Assembly (NCBI GenBank): GCA_030635995.1 | Contig: DAOVXU010000026.1 | Location: 1 to 12,382 of the forward strand | Source of the DNA: Arcobacter sp. | GTDB taxonomy: Bacteria > Campylobacterota > Campylobacteria > Campylobacterales > Arcobacteraceae | Length of the DNA: 12,382 bases | Direction: 5' to 3' | In this document: in pieces, positions 6,980 to 12,382 of the stretch | How the letters are laid out: each line of letters opens with the position of its first letter | Position numbering within the stretch: the first letter of the stretch is position 1 | The notes under the pieces: model-generated | Database searches by the model: none | Told to the model about the DNA's origin: nothing | What the model saw: the letters and a program-made list of their open reading frames with translations, nothing else | Program-made: the position numbers and the translations under genes

Positions 6980-7192
6980 TAATTAATTTTATACAATTAT
7001 AAAATAGAGTAAAAATTATCTATAAAAGGAAGTGTTAGAGATTTATAACATAACATCAAGAAATTTTTACTTTAGAAAAATAGAAAAAATCAAAAACCCT
7101 TTATTGTATTTTGGAATATTAGTATGATCTGGCTGATACAGAATTTTTAATGCTCCTTACTTAAAAGAAGATTTTAGTTTTACTATTGATCA
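6980..7192. other. Gene-poor stretch between sulP and the recombinase homologue
   Basis: No gene is supported here. A perfect AT-only hairpin, ATTTTATA-CAAT-TATAAAAT (6986-7005), directly follows the sulP stop but has no T run, so it is a poor terminator. On the minus strand one frame encodes about 29 residues including LYQPDHTNIPKYNKGFLIF, lacking a standard start codon although AAGGAG precedes it. On plus, a frame with two stops runs from about 7032. Both look more like decayed coding sequence than live genes, but neither is recognised. Confidence 0.4.
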
Positions 7193-7834
7193 TTAGCTAG
7201 CTAACACATCATCAACACCAAGAATATCTCTTATATTTCTCTTTTTAACATAATTATTTAAACCAATATGATTGTTATATCCAAGTAGTTTAGCTATTTT
7301 TCTTACACTAAGACCTACAAGTAGTAACTCTTCAATTTTATCTCTTTGCTCATCAAATTTTGATTTTTGAATTGTACCTTTTGGTTTACCTAAACTTACA
7401 CCTTCAAGCTTTTTAGCTGTTAATGCCTCTTTAGTTCTTAAACTCATTAAATCTTTCTCAAGAGAAATAGTCATACTGATTACACCAAGAATCATCTTTG
7501 TAAGCATATCATCATCACTTACTAAGTCTAAGTTTTGATTTATACTTACAATTCTTACTCCACCTGCAAGTAAAAACTTAACCATATCCAATATAGCATG
7601 GATAGTTCTACCAAATACATTTAGATCATAAACTAAGATTGTACAACCCTTTTTACAATCCTCTAAAAGTATAGTTATATTCTTTTCTTCATTTGGAATA
7701 CTAACCTCAATCTCAACATTATTATGTAATGTAAGCTTATTTTTTTGTATATATTTTGCTATCTCTATCGCTTGATTATTTGTATATTCTTCATTGTTTT
7801 TATTTACTCTAATGAAACTAATTAATTTTTCCAT
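7193..7834 (-). CDS. Serine-recombinase homologue lacking the catalytic serine
   Basis: This 213-residue protein has the resolvase/invertase layout: an N-terminal catalytic-fold domain (1 to about 125), the long linking E helix (SLEKDLMSLRTKEALTAKKL, 124-143), the LGKPKG hinge (148-153) and a C-terminal helix-turn-helix (GLSVRKIAKLLGYNNHIGLNNYVK, 174-197). The family begins YxRVS, whose serine attacks DNA. Here the text is FIRVNKNN, so Asn11 (codon AAT) replaces it. In the next motif, usually ending SRLGR, the protein has LNVFGR, so one active-site arginine is Val73 while Arg9 and Arg76 remain. It therefore should not cut DNA, though the dimerisation and DNA-binding parts look intact. I infer a regulator or structural protein. 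The ATG has AAGGA seven bases upstream. No transposon ends are seen around it. Confidence 0.85.
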   Translation of the reverse strand: MEKLISFIRVNKNNEEYTNNQAIEIAKYIQKNKLTLHNNVEIEVSIPNEEKNITILLEDCKKGCTILVYDLNVFGRTIHAILDMVKFLLAGGVRIVSINQNLDLVSDDDMLTKMILGVISMTISLEKDLMSLRTKEALTAKKLEGVSLGKPKGTIQKSKFDEQRDKIEELLLVGLSVRKIAKLLGYNNHIGLNNYVKKRNIRDILGVDDVLAS

Positions 7835-7884
7835 TCTATTTCCTTTTATATATTTTGTATAATAAAAATGAAATAATACTATAA

Positions 7885-7917
7885 TTTGTATAAGTTATTA
7901 TTTAATGTTTATACAAA
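7885..7917. repeat. Inverted repeat TTTGTATAA...TTATACAAA, candidate binding site of the recombinase homologue
   Basis: Two perfect 9-base arms (7885-7893 and 7909-7917) flank a 15-base spacer. The full 33-base size is close to a serine-recombinase dimer site. A third copy of the arm in direct orientation lies at 7854-7862, 31 bases before the first, close to three helical turns. The site is upstream of the recombinase homologue, which suggests autoregulation. Confidence 0.45.
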
Positions 7918-8020
7918 ATGATATAGTAATAACCCTTAAACTAATATTAAGAATTGTACTAATTATATAGATATTTATTATCTTTAAATTTGGATAATTC
8001 CTTATCAAGAACTTTTTGGA

Positions 8021-8026
8021 TAAAAT
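8021..8026 (+). promoter_or_regulatory. -10 box of the ubiX-coaD-tmk-hisS-speA operon
   Basis: TAAAAT lies within TTGGATAAAATC, one base different from the word before the sulP gene. Transcription would start near 8033, giving a leader of about 38 bases. No further promoter is evident inside the operon, where gaps are very short. Confidence 0.55.
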
Positions 8027-8070
8027 CATATTTATATAAAAGGAACATCTAAAAAGAAAGGATTATTTTT

Positions 8071-8616
8071 ATGAAATTGGTTGTAGGGATTACAGGTGCA
8101 AGTGGAGTAAGTTTAGGTCTTAAATTTATTTCACTTTTACCTAAAGAGATTGAAGTATATGCCATTATATCTTCTAGTGCTAAAGTAGCGTTAGGGTTTG
8201 AACAGAATATATCAATGCCAAATAATTCAAATATAACTTTTTATGAAGATAGTTCAATTGGAGCTTGTATAGCTTCGGGTTCATTTCAAACTGATGCAAT
8301 GATAATATTACCTTGTAGTATGAATACACTTGCAAAATGTACAGTTGGTATATCGGACACACTTATAACAAGAGTATTTAGCGTGATGTTAAAAGAGAGA
8401 AGAAAAGTTATACTTGCACCAAGAGAGATGCCGTACAATACAATTCAATTAGAAAATATGACAAAACTATCAAGTATTGGTGTAGTGATTGCTCCACCTA
8501 TGCTTGGGTACTATTCTCAACAACAAACTTTAGATGAGATGGAAAACTTCATTATAGGAAAGTGGTTTGATAGTTTAGATATAGAACACAATCTTTACAA
8601 AAGATGGGAAGGTTAG
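8071..8616 (+). CDS. ubiX: Flavin prenyltransferase UbiX
   Basis: UbiX joins a dimethylallyl group to FMN to make prenylated FMN, the cofactor of UbiD-type decarboxylases. At 181 residues it is of normal length. GITGASG (6-12) is the flavin-binding loop, SGSFQT (69-74) and LPCSMNTLA (80-88) line the active site, and REMP (118-121) is the signature loop, ending with LYKRWEG. No ubiD-like partner lies in this window. In bacteria that make menaquinone by the futalosine route, UbiX can supply a UbiD-like enzyme; whether that applies here is inference. The ATG has AAAGGA about nine bases upstream. It heads the five-gene operon; coaD begins four bases after its stop. In C. jejuni, as I recall, ubiX heads the same gene string but follows flgA, which is not present here. 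Confidence 0.94.
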   Translation: MKLVVGITGASGVSLGLKFISLLPKEIEVYAIISSSAKVALGFEQNISMPNNSNITFYEDSSIGACIASGSFQTDAMIILPCSMNTLAKCTVGISDTLITRVFSVMLKERRKVILAPREMPYNTIQLENMTKLSSIGVVIAPPMLGYYSQQQTLDEMENFIIGKWFDSLDIEHNLYKRWEG

Positions 8617-8620
8617 AATC

Positions 8621-9103
8621 GTGACAAATAAAAAAAGAGCTATTTATAGTGGAACTTTTGATCCTATTACAAATGGTCATATCGATATTATTAAAAGAGC
8701 TTTAAATGTTTTTGATGAAGTGATAGTTGCTATTGCAAACTCTAGTGCTAAAAAGCCTATGTTTACAATAGACCAAAGAGTAGACCTAGTAAATATCGCT
8801 ACAAAAGAGTTAAATGGTGTTAGTGCTGTACCTTTTAGTTGTTTACTTGTAGATTTTGCAAAACAAAATAATATCACAAATATTATACGAGGATTACGAG
8901 CAGTTAGTGACTTTGAGTATGAACTACAAATGGGTTATGCAAATTCATCTTTAGATAAAAATATCGATACTATGTATTTTATGCCAACTTTAGAGAATGC
9001 TTTTGTAAGCTCTTCAATAGTAAGGGAACTTATAAAATTCAATGGTAGCTATCAACATCTTATTCCTAAACAAATTGAACAGGAGATTATTAAATGTATT
9101 TAA
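8621..9103 (+). CDS. coaD: Phosphopantetheine adenylyltransferase
   Basis: CoaD transfers AMP from ATP to 4'-phosphopantetheine, giving dephospho-CoA, the penultimate step of CoA synthesis. The 160-residue protein shows the nucleotidyltransferase motif GTFDPITNGH (11-20), where the last residues bind ATP, then IIRGLRAVSDFEYE (88-101) and SSSIVRE (130-136), all typical of bacterial CoaD. It starts with GTG; GGAAGG eight bases upstream overlaps the end of ubiX, so translation is probably coupled. Its last ten bases overlap the start of tmk. Confidence 0.96.
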   Translation: MTNKKRAIYSGTFDPITNGHIDIIKRALNVFDEVIVAIANSSAKKPMFTIDQRVDLVNIATKELNGVSAVPFSCLLVDFAKQNNITNIIRGLRAVSDFEYELQMGYANSSLDKNIDTMYFMPTLENAFVSSSIVRELIKFNGSYQHLIPKQIEQEIIKCI

Positions 9104-9660
9104 TTTTAGAAGGTATTGATACTGCTGGAAAATCTACACAATTAGATATTTTGAAAGAGAAATATCAAGATGCTATATTTACAAAAGAACCAGGTGGTAC
9201 TAATGTTGGTGCTAAAATAAGAGAGATGGTTCTTAGTGGTGAGGCAAAAAGTAAAGTAGCAGAGATGTTACTATTTTTAGCAGATAGAGCAGAACATACA
9301 GAGATGGTAATCAAACCAAATTTAAATAAGATGATTATTAGTGATAGAGGCTTTGTATCTGGGATTGCTTATGCTAAAGACTTTGATATAGATATGGTAA
9401 AAAAGCTTAATAAAATAGCTTTAGATGGTGTATATCCTGATAAATTGATTATGTTAGAACTTGAACCAAAAGAGCTAAAAAATAGATTAGATAATAAAGT
9501 GATAGATGGGATTGAGAGCCGAGGAATTGACTATTTACTTGATATTCAGTCAAGAATGAAACGAGTGATAAATGAGTTAGATATAGATTCATTAATCATC
9601 AATGCAAATGAACCAATAGTACAAATAGCAAATAAAATAGAGGAGTTTATTAGTGCCTAA
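9094..9660 (+). CDS. tmk: Thymidylate kinase
   Basis: This enzyme phosphorylates dTMP to dTDP with ATP, on the only route to dTTP. At 188 residues it is close to Campylobacter Tmk. The P loop is EGIDTAGKSTQ (6-16), EPGGT (32-36) helps hold the nucleotide, and SDRGFVSGIAYA (83-94) carries the Asp-Arg motif, with Gly where many homologues have Tyr. The LID region is about 135-160. The ATG has AGGAG eight bases upstream, within coaD, and the two genes overlap by 10 bases. Its end overlaps hisS by eight bases, so the three genes are probably translated in a coupled way. Confidence 0.95.
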   Translation: MYLILEGIDTAGKSTQLDILKEKYQDAIFTKEPGGTNVGAKIREMVLSGEAKSKVAEMLLFLADRAEHTEMVIKPNLNKMIISDRGFVSGIAYAKDFDIDMVKKLNKIALDGVYPDKLIMLELEPKELKNRLDNKVIDGIESRGIDYLLDIQSRMKRVINELDIDSLIINANEPIVQIANKIEEFISA

Positions 9661-10873
9661 TATTAAAAATATTCAAAGTTTAAGATGTATGAAAGATATT
9701 TTAGATGAAAGTAGTGAACTTTTTACATACTTTATAGACAACGCTTCAAATATAGCTAAAAGATATGGATTTTCATATCTTGAAACTCCTATTTTAGAAG
9801 AGACTATACTATTTAAAAGAAGTGTTGGGGAGAGTAGTGATATCGTTGGTAAAGAGATGTATCAATTTATCGATAAAGGTGAAAATGATGTATGTCTAAG
9901 ACCTGAAGGTACTGCTGGAATAGTACGAATGTTTGTTCAAAATAAACTTGATCGTGCAGGAGGAATTAGAAAGTACTTTTATCATGGACCTATGTTTAGA
10001 TATGAACGACCACAAAAAGGGAGACTTAGAGAGTTTCATCAGTTTGGTTGTGAAGTATTTGGAGAATCTAGTGTTTATGAAGATGCAAATATTATACTTA
10101 TGATTAATGAAATTCTTAGCTTTTTTGAAATAGACTATAAACTACAATTAAATTCTTTAGGATGTAAAGAGTGTATGCCAAACTATAAAGAAAATTTAGT
10201 TGAACATTTAAATGATTTATCTTTATGTGAAGATTGTGATAGAAGAATTACAACAAATCCAATTAGAGTACTTGACTGTAAAAATGAAACTTGTCAAACT
10301 GAACTTAAAGATGCCCCAAAAATTACAAATAGCCTTTGTGATACTTGTGATATAGACTTTGAAAAATTAAAAATAATTCTTGATAAAAATCTTATATCTT
10401 ATGAAATTGATTCAAATTTAGTTCGTGGACTTGACTACTATACAAAAACTGCTTTTGAATTTGTAAGTAATAATATTGGAGCTCAAAGTGCAATAGCTGG
10501 TGGGGGAAGATATGATAGACTTGTAGAGTTTTTAGGCGGAAGAGAAACTTCTGCTATTGGTTTTGCAATAGGAGTTGAACGACTTTTAGAACTTATACAA
10601 GTAAATAAAGAAGATAAAGAGATACTTTATATCGGTGCTATGTGTGAAGATGCTATAGATACTGTATTTACAAAAGTATCTAAAAAAAGAAAAACAAATA
10701 TTGTTATAACCGATTATAAAGTTAGAGGTTTTGGAAAACACCTTAACAATGCACAAAAACAAGGGGCTACAATAGTAGCACTTATTGGTGACAATGAACT
10801 TGAAAGTGATACAATTTGGATAAAAAATATTAAATCTAAAGAGGAACAAACTCTTAAAATAGACCAATTTTAA
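9653..10873 (+). CDS. hisS: Histidyl-tRNA synthetase
   Basis: This class II synthetase charges tRNA-His. Of its 406 residues, motif 1 lies at about 42-50 (YLETPILEE). Motif 2 is FRYERPQKGRLREFHQFG (115-132). The histidine-specific motifs are RGLDYYT (258-264) and AGGGRYD (282-288), and motif 3 is GFAIGVERL (303-311). The anticodon-binding domain runs from about 320 to the end. The insertion domain contains a cysteine-rich stretch (Cys171, 174, 192, 195, 209, 214, 229, 232) with the usual LCEDCDRR and LDCK words, consistent with a structural role seen in many bacterial HisRS. It starts with GTG; GAGGAG about eight bases upstream lies in tmk. A 12-base gap separates it from speA. Confidence 0.97.
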   Translation: MPNIKNIQSLRCMKDILDESSELFTYFIDNASNIAKRYGFSYLETPILEETILFKRSVGESSDIVGKEMYQFIDKGENDVCLRPEGTAGIVRMFVQNKLDRAGGIRKYFYHGPMFRYERPQKGRLREFHQFGCEVFGESSVYEDANIILMINEILSFFEIDYKLQLNSLGCKECMPNYKENLVEHLNDLSLCEDCDRRITTNPIRVLDCKNETCQTELKDAPKITNSLCDTCDIDFEKLKIILDKNLISYEIDSNLVRGLDYYTKTAFEFVSNNIGAQSAIAGGGRYDRLVEFLGGRETSAIGFAIGVERLLELIQVNKEDKEILYIGAMCEDAIDTVFTKVSKKRKTNIVITDYKVRGFGKHLNNAQKQGATIVALIGDNELESDTIWIKNIKSKEEQTLKIDQF

Positions 10874-10885
10874 AGGTAAAATAAG

Positions 10886-12382
10886 TTGAAAAACTATGGT
10901 ATAGATATATGGGGTGATGATAATTTTATCATTGAAAATGGAGTTGTTAAAATTAATATATCACCTTATCCATCTTTAATTGATTTAATAAAAGAGGTTA
11001 AAGAAAAAGGAAATACTGGACCTTTACTATTAAGATTTCCACATATTACTCAAAAACAAATATCAACTTTATACAAAACATTTAATGATACTATTAAACA
11101 ATATAATTATAAATCAAGCTTTAATGCAGTATTTCCTTTAAAAGTAAATCAATCACCAAACTTTCTACTACCTATGCTTCAAAATAGTATAGACTTAAAT
11201 TATGGATTAGAAGCTGGTAGTAAAGCAGAACTACTACTTGCTATGACTTATAACAATAAAAATGCACCTATTACTGTAAATGGTTTTAAAGATAAAGAGA
11301 TGATAACTTTAGGATTTATAGCTGTATCTCAAGGGCATAATATAACTCTTACTATTGAGGGATTAAATGAACTTAAAACTATAATTGAAGTATATAAAGA
11401 ACTAAATCTACCCTGTCCAAATATAGGACTTAGAGTTAGACTTCATAGTTCAGGGGAAGGAATATGGGCAAAAAGTGGTGGTATAAACTCTAAATTTGGA
11501 CTTAGTGCTACTGAAATTTTAGATGCTTTTGATATATTAAAATCTTCTAATATGTTAAAACACCTCACTATGATACACTTTCACATAGGTTCAGATATGA
11601 AGACAATAGCACCTTTTAAAAAAGCATTAAAAGAATCTGGACATATATATGCAGAACTAAAACATCTAGGAGCTACCCATCTTAAAGCTATAAATATAGG
11701 TGGTGGGTTGGCTATAGAATACTCACAATTTGAACAAACAAAACAATATAGTTTAGCAGAATTTTGTAGTGATGTTGTCTTTACACTTAAAGATATTGCC
11801 TATAAAAAAGGTGTAGATGAACCAGATATATTTACTGAATCTGGACGGTTTATCTCTGCACCAAATACAGTTCTAATCACCCCTGTACTTGAACTTTTTT
11901 CAAGTGAATATGATGAAAATAGTTTAAGACCAAAAGAGCTTAATCCAGAAATAATAAAAGAGCTATATGACTTATACAATGAGATAACAACTAAAACTGC
12001 TAGAGAGTATATGCACGACAGTTTAGAACACCTTGAGTCAATTTTAACACTTTTTGATTTAGGTTATGTTGATTTACAAGATAGAAGTAATGCAGAGGTT
12101 TTAACACATCTTATTATTAAAAAAGCTATACAATTATTGGAGTTTAAGGATTATACAGAGTTGAAAAATATTGAAGAAAAGATTCAAGAGAAGTATCTTT
12201 TAAATTTTTCTATCTTTCAATCTCTTCCAGATTTTTGGGGGATAAGTCAAGATTTTCCTGTTATGCCCTTAACCCATCTTAATACTATTCCAACTAGAAG
12301 TTCAACACTATGGGATATCACTTGTGATAGTGATGGAGAGATACCTTTTGATGCTTCCCAACCTTTATATCTACACGATGTA
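10886..12382 (+). CDS. speA: Biosynthetic arginine decarboxylase, C-terminus cut by window edge
   Basis: SpeA converts arginine to agmatine, the first step of the agmatine route to putrescine and spermidine, using pyridoxal phosphate. The frame is open to the last base and gives 499 residues; the family is usually 600 or more, so about 100 or more are missing. FPLKVNQ (83-89) carries the cofactor lysine (Lys86), YGLEAGSKAEL (106-116) follows, HFHIGSD (231-237) and NIGGGLAIEY (270-279) bind the cofactor phosphate, and ESGR (318-321) is the next conserved site. DFPVMPLTHL (456-465) and CDSDGE (480-485) are in the second barrel, the last with the cysteine that acts on substrate across the dimer. 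The start is TTG, chosen for AAAGG nine bases upstream and the sequence MKNYGIDIWG. It is fifth gene of the operon. Confidence 0.95.
   Translation, partial: MKNYGIDIWGDDNFIIENGVVKINISPYPSLIDLIKEVKEKGNTGPLLLRFPHITQKQISTLYKTFNDTIKQYNYKSSFNAVFPLKVNQSPNFLLPMLQNSIDLNYGLEAGSKAELLLAMTYNNKNAPITVNGFKDKEMITLGFIAVSQGHNITLTIEGLNELKTIIEVYKELNLPCPNIGLRVRLHSSGEGIWAKSGGINSKFGLSATEILDAFDILKSSNMLKHLTMIHFHIGSDMKTIAPFKKALKESGHIYAELKHLGATHLKAINIGGGLAIEYSQFEQTKQYSLAEFCSDVVFTLKDIAYKKGVDEPDIFTESGRFISAPNTVLITPVLELFSSEYDENSLRPKELNPEIIKELYDLYNEITTKTAREYMHDSLEHLESILTLFDLGYVDLQDRSNAEVLTHLIIKKAIQLLEFKDYTELKNIEEKIQEKYLLNFSIFQSLPDFWGISQDFPVMPLTHLNTIPTRSSTLWDITCDSDGEIPFDASQPLYLHDV

Larger units (their letters stand above)
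7835..8070. other. Divergent intergenic region between the recombinase homologue and ubiX
   Basis: The 236 bases hold no gene. The left part is rich in repeats: TTTGTATAA at 7854-7862 and 7885-7893, its inverse at 7909-7917, and GTTATTA (7894-7900) against TAATAAC (7927-7933). The right part holds the ubiX promoter, plus a direct repeat TTTGGATAA at 7989-7997 and 8015-8023. The recombinase promoter must lie in the left part, but several AT-rich boxes compete and I cannot choose. Confidence 0.6.

Noticed and set aside
6986..7005. Perfect AT-only hairpin after sulP as a terminator
   Set aside because: It has no G-C pairs and no T run on either strand, so it would be a very weak terminator.
7032..7127. 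GTG-started frame of about 31 codons after an AAGGA
   Set aside because: The GTG is only about two bases from the ribosome site, and the peptide resembles nothing known to me.
7193..7834. Recombinase gene as part of an intact mobile element
   Set aside because: No terminal inverted repeats, target duplication, transposase partner or cargo gene could be found on either side, and the catalytic serine is missing.
8180..8362. Minus-strand 60-codon frame inside ubiX
   Set aside because: Antisense shadow of a clear gene; Tyr/Leu-rich text typical of AT-rich antisense reading.
8677..8877. Minus-strand 66-codon frame inside coaD
   Set aside because: Antisense to conserved CoaD motifs and without a recognisable product.
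10586..10867. Minus-strand 93-codon frame inside the 3' end of hisS
   Set aside because: Phe/Tyr/Ile-rich text, antisense to the anticodon-binding domain; no family resemblance.

Overview
The window is strongly AT-rich, densely packed and mostly housekeeping chromosome. The gene content and order point to Campylobacterota, most likely the Arcobacter group. Three things support this: a PEB4/Cbf2-type chaperone gene next to class II aldolase; a response regulator whose DNA-binding half is almost the same as Helicobacter HsrA and Campylobacter CosR; and the order ubiX-coaD-tmk-hisS-speA, which as I remember it is also found in Campylobacter jejuni. The assignment comes from recalled protein families, not from a search.

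Layout. Positions 2-202 (+) hold the tail of a probable HD-domain hydrolase. The minus strand from 2605 down to 226 carries peb4-fbaA as an operon, then a terminator and a hotdog-fold thioesterase. A divergent promoter region (2636-2789) separates peb4 from the plus-strand pair hsrA/cosR and a membrane histidine kinase (2790-4782). A CoA-binding-fold gene converges on the kinase (4792-5223, minus). A 214-base divergent region follows, then a SulP anion transporter (5438-6979, +). An accessory-looking patch at 6980-8070 holds 213 bases without a confident gene, a serine-recombinase homologue without its catalytic serine (7193-7834, minus), and a 236-base repeat-rich upstream region. The right third is a tight plus-strand operon, ubiX-coaD-tmk-hisS-speA, with 4-12-base gaps or 8-10-base overlaps; speA runs off the window.

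How the genes fit together. Most genes serve core metabolism and information processing: glycolysis/gluconeogenesis, CoA and dTTP synthesis, histidyl-tRNA charging, prenyl-FMN and polyamine synthesis, plus envelope protein folding. The regulatory interest lies in two places. One is the HsrA/CosR regulator, which here keeps its phospho-acceptor aspartate and sits directly before a kinase gene, with four hexamers phased at 11 bases in front of its -10 box. The other is the recombinase homologue, which looks converted into a DNA-binding protein and has matching half-site repeats upstream. I see no CRISPR array, rRNA, tRNA or intact insertion sequence.
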